DNA from: Atherix ibis
Taxonomy: Eukaryota > Arthropoda > Insecta > Diptera > Athericidae
Assembly: GCA_958298945.1 (NCBI GenBank)
Contig: OY282606.1
Location: 71,783,622-71,847,621 of the forward strand
Direction of reading: 5' to 3'
DNA length: 64,000 nt
Positions 34,006-45,440 of this stretch are shown one piece after another. The notes under the pieces are model-generated. The model was not told the origin of the DNA and searched no databases. It saw nothing but the letters and a program-made list of their open reading frames with translations. How positions within the stretch are numbered: the stretch's first letter is position 1; each line of letters starts with the position of its first letter. A program made the position numbers and the translations under genes.

Positions 34006-35000
34006 GATTAAGCCCGAATGATAAACCTGGGTAGGAGCAAATCTTATAAAGACGCTGTAGAGATAACGGATTCCGACAGTGTGTGGGATTTTTACCCACT
34101 AAAACTCACCTAATTTTTCTTCAAATATGCCTCCTGATAGGTATTCATTAATGGGAAGTAGATTAACATCAAGTCTATTATCCTATTTAGATTGCAGGCT
34201 GCCTTTTTTACATTCTTTCTTACTGGCGGAGCTTCTTTATTATTTGGGATACGTTATCAGCTGTTCTTCCATAATTAGGGCATATCGCATCAATATCCAC
34301 CTTAAAGCGATATAGGTATGCCTTGTAGCATCCATATCCTGTTTGCAATTGGGCCATATAGTGGCCGCTTCCGTTCCAGGAGTCCATCTTACTTTAATCG
34401 ATAAATTTTAGTATCGTTGCCATCTCGCCACTGTCACATTTCTTTCCTCTCTGCTGACGGAGAGTCGATGACTTTCATTTCCTCCCATCATCGATGATAT
34501 ATTCTGGCTCTTTCATCCGCCAAAAGTTCAATTAGCGGCATACTAGCAATAACATAGACCGTATAGATGATAATTATTGATAGGAGCCTGCATCGGCTCT
34601 GTCTAAGCCTTTCATGGTTAGGTATGATCCTTGCTAAAGCATTTACAATCCGACTTACCTTTTTATGAGCGATTCTCAAATATTCGTCAAAGCTCAATCT
34701 AGCGTCTACTTTAACTCCCAGGGATCGTAGCGATGGCTGTGAGATAATATCATTTCCTTTACTTTCCTGCTGATCACTAGTACAACTTCCGTTTTTTATC
34801 AGCAAGTTCCAAGTCCACTGATGATAGCCAGTGTCGGATAACGCGAACGGCCCATTTGTAGTTTGGGTGATCTCATCTATGAATTTGCAGCGTGTAATAT
34901 ATAATATTCCGTAACAATGGACCGAGCAACGAGCCCTGAGGGACTGCCTCACTGATGCTGTATGTTGTCATCCTACTTTCAATATCGTATAGCAGCGTTC
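34006..35000 (-). mobile_element. Second R1-like LINE family, RT thumb to 3' end (copy H)
   Basis: The minus-strand frame 34488-34952 contains SLRSLGVKVDARLSFDEYLR, AHKKVSRIVNALARIIPNHE, QSRCRLLSIII and, after a deletion, PLIELLADERARIYHR. This is the order seen after the RT core in R1-type LINEs. Further 3' parts run to about 34006, including the 3' terminal block shared with 40990-41180 and 42300-42520. No catalytic core is present. This element also forms one side of an inverted duplication with 40.2-42.3 kb. Confidence 0.65.
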
Positions 35001-35252
35001 TATCGGTAAGATAATCTCAGATAATTCTTCGTATATATTCAGGAAATGTCAGGTGGCAAAATTAAACCTGCCAAACTCGGTCTAATTTTTGGCATTTGTC
35101 TTAGAATGATGCAATGAAACCTACAACTTGATCACTCTGGTAGATAGTGTAGTGTTTGGAGCGCAAACCCAATTAACAGTTTGGAATTATATTTTCGAAC
35201 AATCGGTCGATATTTTTGATAAGATTGGAAGGAGGAAAATGTAAACATTATT

Positions 35253-36618
35253 GATTTATTGGGTTTATCTAAAATTTTAGTTGTTGTAAATATTTAGAGA
35301 ATCAGAAAGTGATTCTCTAAATGAATGAGCAGGTGCATTGTTATAATGAAACAGAACTTTTTTTTAATATTCAACTGGTCTAATAATGCTGTATAATACT
35401 GTTCTGTTATTTTTTATCCTTTTTTGGATTAGTTGATGAAAATTATACGGTGTGCATTCCAAAAAACAGTAGCAATAATCTTTCTTGCCGATTGAACCGT
35501 TCTTAGATTCTTTGGTGTATGTTCGGTAGTAGTAATCCATTATTTAATTGAAATTTAGTTTCTGATATTAATGCAAAAATTCATTCGTATTAGGCTCAAA
35601 TATGTCCAAATACTCCATTAAAATTGTTTCACGAACACGTTTTTAATCAGGTGTTAGCAAACGCGGCAGCCACATCGCCAATACCTTTTTATGCCCAAAA
35701 TTTCAAATAATACACATATGGTATGTCTTTTAAAATGATATCATAAATTTTATTGATCAGTTCTTCTGTAATGCTCTAAATTGGATGCTGTTGGCAGTTA
35801 GCGTCACATGTGATTGTACGATCACAAGGAAATACAATAAACCACTTCTACTTTATCTGCTTTCAATGGTTGTCAAAACTAATCTTATAAACAGAATTTT
35901 AAAACAATTTTGTTTGGTATATTTTTATGAATGGCAAATAATAAAATTTTTTTTTTGCTGATATCAGCTACATTTCTTGATGTTATCATTGACTTGTCAA
36001 ACCATCCCATGAGGCTCCAGACAACAAATACGGGCTGGTTATCTTTGACAGAACCAAACAACTTTCATACTTGAGTGGTAACCTTTAGTAGAAGTAGCTA
36101 TAAATAATACTCTCTTTAGGTGATATGAAAAGTGTTCTTACTACTTTTACTACTTCTTTCAAATTAGAATATACACTTCGTCTTATATGCATAGTAAAGA
36201 AAAAAATACATTTCGCAGTATTTAGAAATTCATATAAGTTAATTAAAGGATTATTTTTGCAAAATAGTATATTTAGTATATTAAAAATTTCGAATTGCGT
36301 AAGCTTGTGAATCGTTTGAGAAATTTAAGACTAACGTTGTGGATAAGGAAAAAGTTTAAATAAAACATAAAGTTCAATAGTGGTACGGCCAGTTACAACA
36401 GTACTCAGAGAACACCTTCCTTTGGCGTGGCATACTTATAGCCAGCTTTTACGGAGATTAGGAGATGGATTTGAAGATTGGTAAAGAGTCTACTTACCAT
36501 AATAAAAAATATCATATCGAATACATAAAGGGGAAATGGGGATACCTAATACACTTTATTGATTTATTGGGTTTGTCTAAAATTTTAGTTGTTGCACATT
36601 TTTAGAGAATCAGGAAGT
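35253..36618. repeat. Segment bounded by ~58-bp direct repeats
   Basis: The sequence ttgatttattgggttt(g/a)tct and about 40 following bases occur at 35253-35310 and again at 36559-36618 in the same orientation with few differences. They enclose a mariner relic and adjoining DNA that also occurs at 44.6-46.3 kb. The core CTAAAATTTTAG is palindromic. Long-terminal-repeat-like boundaries are possible, but the repeats are short and no LTR-element gene lies between them. Confidence 0.6.
35313..36110 (-). pseudogene. Degraded mariner (copy 1 of a duplicated segment)
   Basis: Read on the minus strand, fragments match a mariner transposase: the end of the HTH region near CDRTITCDANCQ, IKGIGD-like and DVAAAFANT pieces, NEFLH, and NGLLLPNIHQRI followed by HTVxFSS. 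Every piece is in a different frame. The 3' third is missing compared with the copy at 44.4 kb, where the expected RWKKYIELK C-terminus remains. The neighbouring 36119-36255 DNA is also duplicated there. Confidence 0.5.
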
Positions 36619-36619
36619 A

Positions 36620-39050
36620 CAAAATATTCTATGAAGAATAGAGAATTACATAGAAAACGATTGCCCTTTTCGGTATTATTTTAATTAGTTTAGTTTTGGA
36701 AAGGCGTTTAATGGCACATGGAAATTTTCAAATAGTTATCCGCTTGAAGAGAAGGTATTTACTAAAGTAATTTATATAAATTATTATACTATCTATACTG
36801 TATTATAATTAATTTTCCTAGTAATTATATGATGGCATTTATTTTTGTTTAATCGAACACAACGTAGTTATTGTGAAATTACCTCCCAAAATGTGTTAAA
36901 TTCAAATTATTACATAAAACACTTCATATGAAATGAAAACCAGATGTTAGATAAATTCGTATCACGAATAATTTGAAAATTGTTTGACGAGTGGACTAGC
37001 TATCAAATTTATTAACATTAAAAGACGGATTTATGCAAAGAAACAAACAGAAAAATTACCAAATATTTTGTGGAAACATATTATAACTTTACAAGGTAAA
37101 TGAAATTTTATATCTCACTTAGTTTGTGCGGTGGAGTACCATTCATTGTGGTGCGGAGAACGTGCGTGCGCTTAGTGAGGGTGTAGATGTTAAACGGATC
37201 GACAAAGTCAGCAACACTTTATTCAGACAAGCAAAATAATTCGTTAGTATCTTCACAGAATACAAAATCAGTTATTGGCTTAGGTATCAATCGACATAAC
37301 ACCAATACTTTAGGGACAGTAAAGTTGAGGGGCTTTTTGGCTAAAAGAAGAAAGAAATTAATTTTGGGCACTACTGAGCTTATAGGCGGTTCCTATCAAA
37401 CCAAAACAAAATTTATGCACTCCCATCTGACAGTTCGATTACTTTATGTCATTCAGTCACTTTATAACGATATAATTCGATTCTTTGGGTAATAATTTCT
37501 TATCCAGTAAGGCCTTTTCTTAAGCCGCCAAATATATTTTTTTTATAAATAAGCACCTATAACATGTACGAAAGCAAACCATTTTTTTTATTGTCAATAA
37601 ACACCTTTCTGCACAGCTCCAAAAAAAAAGCCACTATCACCTTTTTCACGATAAGAGGGTACAAACAAAATATTACACCATCTAAAATTTATGTATTCCA
37701 CTATTAAGTAATCTGATAATCCAATTGCAAATTCGTTACACAAAATATTAAAATTATCCGAAAATCAATTGGAAATTCCTTATTTTTTTCATCAATTTAA
37801 TCAAACACCTTTCGTTATCGATTAGTTTTCATTCGATTTATATATTTTTATCAAACCAATAGACAAACTATTAGTAAATTTATTAACAAATTCGTACGTG
37901 TTGAGCATTTTATTTGTATTTTTTTTTTATACATTTCAAATTTGAGTAGAAAATTGGGAGCATTGTATTTTCGCCCACAAAAATCATGAATGAAAATAGT
38001 TTCGTATTGCAAGAAATAATTTTTCTTTTTAACGTAGAAAATAGTAAAAAATTCAACTTCCTTTGTAGAGTTTATAGGCAGAGCTATAAAAGTAAACCAA
38101 CACCTCTGAACAAGTACGTGTCCTTGTGAAATGGATCCGTTTTTTGAATGTAAATTGTTGGCTAACCTGAAAAATCTTATATTTTGCGTAAATTGTTTTT
38201 GAACATGCAATTGATCTCGTTTTATTTACAAATAACCTTGATACATAAAAAATAATAATGAGTTCAGGTCTCTTCATAAATGGCAGATTATCATATAATC
38301 ATGGTATGTGGTTTAACACGTGAAATGTTTTTTTCGATTGATATAGTAGAATTTGCAACATAAATTCAATGGATATTAAACCAGTTTAGGGCACTTTTTT
38401 TCGCTGTTTATGAAAAACGAAGAAAGTTTATAGTTTTTATGTTTAAACATACAAAACTAAAAGGTTTGTTTTAAATTCCTATTAATTATAATAGTGTAGC
38501 TAGTCGGTAAAAATTGAGTCTAGTTGTTGTAAGAGTTAGTCCCTTTTTTATATTTCCTTTTCATATGTACATTATCATAATTATGCACATAATGAGGTAA
38601 AAATCTATAAACTATCAGTTATTATTTTGAAATAAAAAACATTAACACATTTTTTGATAAAAATAATTTTATAAAAAAAAGTCAATGGGAATTAAAATTT
38701 TCTAAAATATTTTTTTTTTACATCCTGTTATGTGTGAATTTTGTACATATGCACCTAGATGGCACTGCTGAATGTCTTACCTTTTAGTATGGTGATTTTA
38801 GAACTTTAGCTTATCGCCGGTAGGAGTAATAAATTTCTTTATCCAAAATAGAGTGTCATATAATTTTATATTTTCATGAAAAAAAAATGTTTTTAGAAGC
38901 TAAAACTGTCCAGGCATAATCCGAAATAGCTTAAGGCTCGCTAAAGTGATAGAAATACTGCCCAGGCATATTTTTTGTCTATGACATGTTGGAATGCTTT
39001 ATAGAAGCTGCTAAAAATCTTAATTGCCTCTCTCTCTTTCAGACCGATAT
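36620..39050. other. AT-rich spacer with one unassigned 101-codon frame
   Basis: No gene recognised. An ATG-started 101-codon frame at 37187-37492 (MLNGSTKSATLYSDKQN...) has ordinary amino-acid composition but no domain, signal peptide or context that I recognise. A CTAGATGGCAC motif lies at 38755-38765. Confidence 0.4.
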
Positions 39051-39059
39051 TTTTATATA

Positions 39060-39790
39060 GCTGAATATATTGAGTATTCTGACATTAATCTTATCTCCTC
39101 CGATGTCCCTAAAACCAATCTTTTATAATATTTACACCCATGATATTCCTTGTTATAGTGATATCTTTACTGCAAAATATACCAACAATACAGCTATCCT
39201 TACACATTACAAAAATTTTTCCATAGCCATCACTATTCTCCAGAACCACATCCACTCCTTAGAAGCCTGGTTCAAAAGGTAGAAGTTGTGAGTAAATGTG
39301 TTTAAATGTGCTCATGTTACTTTTGCGCTCTGACAAGAACCAGCTCGTAATATAAACCTAAATGGCAGTAATATTCCACAAAAGACGAGAATGCGTAACC
39401 TTGAACTTACAATAGACAATCGGTTAACCTGGGAGCTTTACATGAAAATAAAAGGAAGTGAACTTAACGAACGATACAAAAAATTACTTCGCCTTTAAGA
39501 CAATTGGTCAAAATTTATATTCAAAAATAAATTATTGCTATACAACACGGTATTAAAACCGATATGGACATACGGATTTAAATTTTGGGGTACGACCAAG
39601 CATTCTAATTCACTTTGAATCCAAATCTTACAATCCAGCATCCTTCATGAACTATGTTTATTCCGTTGTAAAAATTTCCATTCGCGTCTATTCTACCATC
39701 CTAATTCTTTAGTAAAAGAACTCTTCACTTTCATCCTTCCAGTATACACACCTATTCCACATTTAAAATGGTGATGATCGAGAGATTTTT
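39060..39790 (+). mobile_element. Jockey-clade LINE fragment (RT palm to thumb)
   Basis: Plus-strand text in one main frame with shifts: LKPIFYNIYTHDIPCYSD, then YTNNTAILTHYKNFSIAI in place of the YADDTAIL catalytic core (both catalytic Asp lost), ILQNHIHSLEAWFKR, NRLTWELYMK, NKLLLYNTVLKPIWTYGF and KFWGTTKHSNS. This is the Jockey RT order. Inactive, truncated at both ends. Confidence 0.75.
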
Positions 39791-40169
39791 TGAAATAATA
39801 AAATAATATTAATCAGTTCTTGAGACGACATCGATAGGTGTTCTCTTATACATATTTTCATATCCTTGTATTTTCGTTTAAAAATCTGTTCATACAAATT
39901 TTGCTTAGTTATAAGGAAAGACATAAAATATATTTCGAAATGTAGCTAATAAAATAAAATTTTTATTATAACAAAATTACTTACTTGAATAAACTGAATC
40001 TAATCAGCAGCATAGTTAAAAAGCAACTTAAAACATTTTAATAATATAAAGTGAATAGAAAAAACGTTGAATTTATAGATGTAACCAAGACCTAGAGTAT
40101 TAAGAGTATTTGCAAAGTATCGGGTATTTTTTGTGTACTCGTATAATAGAACTTTTAATAAGGTAAGCT

Positions 40170-41210
40170 GTCAAATTAACTGCTATACGTCATAGGATGA
40201 TATAAGCCGAGGCAACACTAGTGACTGTTTCAGAAGGAGAGCAGCACTCTCGCCATGGGTAGCTGCGACATTAGGTCTATGATACCTAAAAGTTCAAATA
40301 TACACCAGGTTGAGCTTTAGCGAACACATAAGAATCGCTGCTGAAAAGGCAAGTCAGGTTGTAAATACTTTAGCCAAGAGTCATGCCTAACTATGGAAAT
40401 ACTAGATAGAGCCGTCGCAGGCTCCTATCCATAGTTATCTCTACGTAGCCTCTATTTGGAGAGAAGCTATAATGACAGAAACGTACTAGAGTCGGGTAAT
40501 GGCGGTATATCGTCGAAGTGCACTTCGAGTCTCGAGAGCATTCCATAGTGTCTCGTATGATGCTGTCTATATTTTCGTTAATATGCCCCTAATCGAGCTT
40601 TTGGCGGATGAAAGAGCTAGAATAAATTATCGACGATGTGAGGGAAATGTAATCTATTGACACACCGTTAGCAAAGAGGAAAGAAATGTGACAGTGGCGA
40701 AATGGCGAGCAATAGTGAGATTTATCGATTAAATGAATATGTACGCATCATCTTATAAGCATGTAAAACGGAAGATGCCATGGAGTAATGGAACACTATA
40801 TGGACCAATATCTGACAGGACCAGTATATCGCCCAATATCTGACGCTTTAGCGAAGAAGGGAAGAAAGTGGAGAAAATTCTCAGTGAACAGCTATCCTTG
40901 AAGCGCATTATACATAAACCATAACATTGCCGGCATTCTGAGGTTTGGTAGCTGATACCACATTCCAAATAATAGAGAAGCTTCGCCAGGAAGAAAGAAT
41001 GAGAAAAAGGCAGCCTGCAGTATAAATAGGATAATTATATAATACCTGACGGTAGTGCCATGGAGCGTCATATGTGAAAAAAATTAGATGGGTTTTAGGC
41101 GGTACAAATTTCACACACTGTCGAGATCAATTATCTCTACAGCATCTTTAGAAGATTTTTTTCTATTCAGGTTTATAAAAAAATATATAACTGAGTTAGG
41201 CAATCTAGCT
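40170..41210 (+). mobile_element. R1-like LINE fragment, same family as 34-35 kb, opposite strand
   Basis: The plus strand shows EHIRIAAEKASQVVNTLAK, YVASIWREAIM, VMAVYRRSALRVSRAFHSV and MPLIELLADERARINYRRC. This version is fuller than the one at 34-35 kb, which lacks the YRRSALRVSRAF part. The 3' terminal block lies at 40990-41180. It continues past the mariner at 41218-42136, which interrupts it. Confidence 0.7.
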
Positions 41211-41350
41211 TACTATACACAGTGTGTCCCAAAAACAACCGAACTTTTTGGATATAGAATAAAATACACATTATATTATCTTTGAAAGTTATTATTTATT
41301 CAAAATAGGTTCCATTAGACTCAATACAACATTTGGAATGATCAACCATG

Positions 41351-41960
41351 TCATTTATTGGAATGTTCTTCAGCACCTCGGTTACGGCCTGTTTGAATGG
41401 CTGGGATATCATCATAAAATGCTCCTTTCATCTTGGTTTCCAGTTTTGGAAATAGAAAATAGTCACATGGTGATAGATCAGGCAAATACGAAGGGTGGTT
41501 GATGAAAGAAATCCGTTTTTTCATCAAAAATTCGTTCATTTTTTTGGTCTTGTGAGGTGGTGCATTATCGTGTAATAAAAACAGCTGTTTTCCTGCTGGA
41601 TATTCAGGTCTAACACGACCAATTCTTTTCCACAAACGATATAAAACGCCTAAATAGTATTTTCCATCAACGACCTTCTGGAATAAATTCCTTGTGGACA
41701 ATACCCTTCAAATCAAAAAAAGTAATCAACATTTTCTTGATTCGAGACTTCTAAAAACGCAATTTTTTTGGTTTTGGCTCACCTTTCCATTCAGCAATTT
41801 TTTGGTTTTGGACTTCCATTCAGCAGATTGACGCTTAGTTTCAGGGTCATATTTAAAGCACTATGACTCATCACCAGTTATGATCGAATCAAGAAAGTCT
41901 GGATTGTTTTCAGCAGTTTCAACAATGTCTTTGTAATGCTCCACACGAGCGATTTTTTGA
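41351..41960 (-). pseudogene. Mariner transposase, N-terminus replaced by an inverted duplication
   Basis: The minus strand shows NEDQKIARVEHYKDIVETAE, NPDFLDSIITGDES (first catalytic Asp), CFKYDPETKRQSAEWK with a ~35-bp internal duplication, LYRLWKRIGRVRPEY, FLLHDNAPPHKT (second Asp) and LPDLSPCDYFLFPKL (third Asp, 34 residues later: DD34D). The HTH region is absent. In its place is an inverted copy of the ~40 bp encoding EDQKIARVEH. Stops and frameshifts are present. Confidence 0.75.
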
Positions 41961-42019
41961 TCCTCATTTAATTCATGAAGATCAAAAAATCGCTCGTGTG
42001 GAGCATTGCAAAGACATTT
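41923..42019. repeat. Foldback inside mariner (40-bp arms)
   Basis: Left arm 41923-41962 and right arm 41980-42019 are reverse complements with one mismatch, around a 17-nt loop. Central sequence of the right arm: gatcaaaaaatcgctcgtg. Confidence 0.9.
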
Positions 42020-42138
42020 TTAACACAAAATTTTATATTTGCTCTTTGTTCCATTTTTGTTTTGTAACATTAGCACACTTTTTATTTTATTGAAATAAAA
42101 AGAAATAAAATATTATAGTTTTTGGGATACACTGTGTA

Positions 42139-42800
42139 AATATCGAATAGAATCGTCACTCGCATTTATTAACGTATGCTTAAATTATTCTTTCACAAAT
42201 GGCATTTCCAAGTAAACAAATTCAGCATACTTGTCCCTATCATCTACAATGTTTACTTTTTTAAATTTTGAATGTTTACTTTTTTTAAAGATGAGAAAAG
42301 TGCAGCCTGCAGATCAGTGTCTATGAAGCGTCCTCAGAAAAAATGAGAAAAAGGCAGCATGCAGCCTAAAGAGGAAAATCGACTTGATGTCAGTCTACTC
42401 CCCATAAAGTAATACTTGACAGTGGTAAAATATGGAGTCATATTTGAAGCAAAGGAAGGTTGGTTTTTGTGCGGTAAAAATAACAGCATCTTTAAAAGAT
42501 TTTCTCCTACCCACGTGCAAAAGAAAGAATATAAAAAAAAATAGACCAAAGGAACAAACTATTTAACGTATAAATTTGCTGTTGCTCGTTATAAAAAGTT
42601 TCATGCTCGTTAACAATCTTCTGTCCCAGAAAAGCATCATGACGCAAATGATAAAATCATAGGTAAGCTGGAGTGTAGTAGCTAATAATGCATCCCGTGG
42701 AAAATACATATCCAAGATCGTGCTTTTATAAACCTTCATTCTTTCTTGTGAGTATATGTAAATTCGTTGGTGTACACTGACAACCAGTAACAATTCATGG
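42139..42800 (+). mobile_element. Jockey RT scrap, R1-like 3' end and further LINE scrap
   Basis: 42139-42285 is the counterpart of the Jockey piece at 33795-34005 on the other strand (shared gcatacttgtccctatc and ctacaatgtt). 42300-42520 is another copy of the R1-like 3' terminal block (aaaaaggcagc(c/a)tgcag...). 42590-42730 reads faintly like a Jockey thumb (NASRGKYISKI). No intact frame. Confidence 0.5.
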
Positions 42801-43189
42801 CTTGGAAGCTAATATTAAGCGAATTATCAGGTGATCGGACTATTCATATACCCAGAATTATTTTTCAATACGAATGGCAAGAATTTATCCTAATTGAATT
42901 GTTCATTATAGTTATTTTTAAAGTTCTCATCCACTTAAAAAATAACCGATCTTTTTTTTACTTATTTATTTACAAATCTATTAAAAGTTAAAGACATTTA
43001 TATTTGCTTAATGTTATAATAAAAGAGTAAAAAAATGGTTCCAGACTATTTCTTAAAATATCACAAGGCTTGTCTGGTATTTTGGTAATGCTTTCTTCTA
43101 CAATATATAAATCAGATTATGATTAACTAATTATAGTTTAATCATAGCTGAGAGAATGTAGCTTTCAAATTTATGAAAACCAACAGTAT

Positions 43190-43430
43190 TTCTATACTAA
43201 TTCTAATAAATCTGGCATTCCTTCGAGTAACAACTTCGGTGCCATTTTTTATTACATTTATGTCTCTAATATTCCTCCTACCAATAGTATTCTTTGCGCT
43301 ACATGGGCTTATGATATAGCCATTTAAATAGCTGATTAAGTTCCTAACTTTATGTGCAAACTACACACCCTAAAATTGCCAGATTGGTTTAGATGGAAAA
43401 TAAGGGAAAAATCGCATTCGCTAAATATTC
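43190..43430 (+). mobile_element. Jockey-clade RT fragment
   Basis: The plus strand reads SGIPSSNNFGAIFYYIYVSN, IPPTNSILCATWAYDIAI (catalytic YADD decayed to AYDI) and LPDWFRWKIR. Same motif order as Jockey RT. Abuts the Tc1/mariner relic that follows. Confidence 0.6.
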
Positions 43431-44350
43431 CCTCCGCCGTAAACTGTTGTTTTTAGTATACTTCAACGGTTGTATTATACCTGAGGAAACTAAAGTATGT
43501 TTTCTAAAAAGAACGGGTGTCCCAAATTCTAAGCAAGCAGTAATTGTTTCTAGGGCTGTATGGGTTGTGGTGGCACCGTTCTATTGAAATCGCATGTCTT
43601 ACACATCCATACCTTGCAATTTAGGTACAAAAACTGAATTATTATGTCGCGATAGTAAACACCATTAACTATTATTGCCTGTCCTGCTGCATTTTCGAAG
43701 AAAAATGATCCGATGATGCCGTTAGGCCAAAATCAGCACCAAACAGTTACACGTTGTGGATGCATTTGTTTCTTAGCAATCACTCGTGGATTTTCTGAAC
43801 CACAAATGCGACAATTTCTTCGATTGACCACGCCATCAAGATGAAAATGAGCCTCATCACTGAAGATAATTTTATTCGAAAAATTAGTATCCACTTGTTG
43901 TTGTTCCATAATCCATTCAACGAACTCCATTCGCTGTGCGTGGTTAGTAGGCGTCAGTTCTTGAATCAACTGAACTTTGTAAACATGAAGAAGGAAATCT
44001 TTCATAAGAATACGATGTCGAGAGCATCTCGAAATGTTTTGCATGAAGTTTGGTATAACAATTTTATTAATTTACATATACATTGGGTTAAAAATGAACC
44101 GCATCTCTGGTGACGACACACAATAAATAAAGTCACGATGCCTTATTAGATCTTGTAGGCATGTAACTATAGATCTTTTCCCAAAAATTGACTAAGTGGA
44201 ACTATAAAAATAGTCAATTGTTGGGAACCATGCCATATTGAGGATGGCGGATTATCACGAATATTTTCAGTTACTGCGGTGGTATTTGTGCGCGACCGGC
44301 CACTATGAAGGCACCACTCCTTACTGACCCAATTGAAATGTGTTTCCTGT
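43430..44350 (-). pseudogene. Tc1/mariner-superfamily (IS630-like) transposase relic
   Basis: Minus strand, from about 44350: GRSRTNTTAVTENIRDNPPS then IWHGSQQLTI (HTH region). After a decayed part comes the best-preserved block at 43733-44044: YKVQLIQELTPTNHAQRM, EFVEWIMEQQQVDTNFSNK, IIFSDEAHFHLDGVVN (first acidic motif) and KQMHPQRVTVWC. A weaker continuation follows with NAAGQAIIVNGVYYRD and VPPQP. Same broad family as the relics at 16.3 and 31.6 kb but less deleted. Inactive. Confidence 0.7.
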
Positions 44351-44394
44351 AGTATAAGAGAGTAGTCAGATAAGTCAGTGATAAATAAAACAAA

Positions 44395-45440
44395 AACTTT
44401 ATTTATTCAACAAAAATTGATTTATTTATAGTCTTATTTGAGTTCAATATACTTCTTCCAACGTTTTGGACTTAAATTTCTTTCCATGAAGTCATTTTTT
44501 TTATATTTGAAAATAGGAAAAAGTTGTAGGGAGTCAAATCTGAAGAATACAATGGATGGGAAAGGTACTGTAATTGCCGATGAATGAGTAAGTGGTCTAA
44601 TAATGGTGTACAATACTATTCTGTTATTTTTTTTCCTTATTCGACATATGGTATTCGATGAAAATTATACGGTGTGCATTTTAAAACAGTAGCCATAACC
44701 TTTCTTGTCGATAGAACCGTTCTTAAATTCTTTGGTGTATGTTCGGTGGTAGTAATCCATTATGTAATTGAAATTTAGTTTCTGCTATTAATGCAAAAAT
44801 TCATTCGTATTAGGCTTAAAGAAGTCCAAACACTCCATTAAAATTGGTTCAGGTATATGCAAACGTGGCAGCCACATCGCCAATACCTTTTTCATACCCA
44901 AAATTTCAAATAAGATATCGCCTACACAATATTTCGAGTTGTTCAAAATCGCATACATACTCACTTGCCGACCTTTTAAAACGATACCATAGATTTTATT
45001 GATCAGTTCTTCTGTAATACTCTGATTGGATGTCCTTGGCAGTCAGCGTCACTTGTGCTTGTACGATCACAATGAAATTTAAGAAACCACTGTTTTCAAT
45101 AGATATCAAAACTAAACTAATCAACAGATTTACAAAAATTTTATTTTGTGTATTCTGAAGAACGCCAAATAATACAAAAAATAAATGTTTTGCTTATATC
45201 AGCTACATTTCTTAAAGCTATTACTGACTTATCAAACCATCCCATAAGGCTTAATAATTCTAAATGCTAATGTTTCTTATATACAAGCAATAAATATGGG
45301 ATGATTATCCTTGACAGAACCAAACCGTTTTCATATTTGAATGATAATAATAAGTAGAAGTAGCTATAAATAAGACTGTGGTTAGGTGGTATGAAAAGTG
45401 TTCTTACTACTTTTACTACTTCTTTCAAATTATAATATAC
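44395..45440 (-). pseudogene. Degraded mariner (copy 2 of the duplicated segment)
   Basis: Minus-strand fragments: HCDRTSTSDADCQGHPIR, then GYEKGIGDVAATFAY, NGLLPPNIHQRI, KVMATVLKCTPYNFH, LTHSSAITVPFPSIV in the place of the catalytic HPPYSPDLAPSD block, and the C-terminal RWKKYIELK. No frame is continuous. The C-terminal third, missing at 35.3 kb, is retained here. Confidence 0.55.

Larger units (their letters stand above)
41218..42136 (-). mobile_element. Mariner inserted in an R1/Jockey composite, TA-flanked
   Basis: Terminal inverted repeats cacagtgt(g/a)tcccaaaaac lie at 41218-41236 and 42118-42136 (one mismatch in 19). TA is present on both sides (41216-41217, 42137-42138). Joining the flanks recreates the ...TAaatatcgaatag... 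sequence seen uninterrupted at 33.98 kb (reverse strand), so this is a later insertion. The 919-bp length shows internal loss. Confidence 0.85.

Noticed and set aside
35253..36618. LTR retrotransposon bounded by the 58-bp direct repeats
   Set aside because: Repeats too short, no TG...CA ends, no gag/pol; the interior is a mariner relic.
37187..37492. 101-codon ATG frame as a gene
   Set aside because: No recognisable domain, promoter or neighbour; may be chance in a long spacer.
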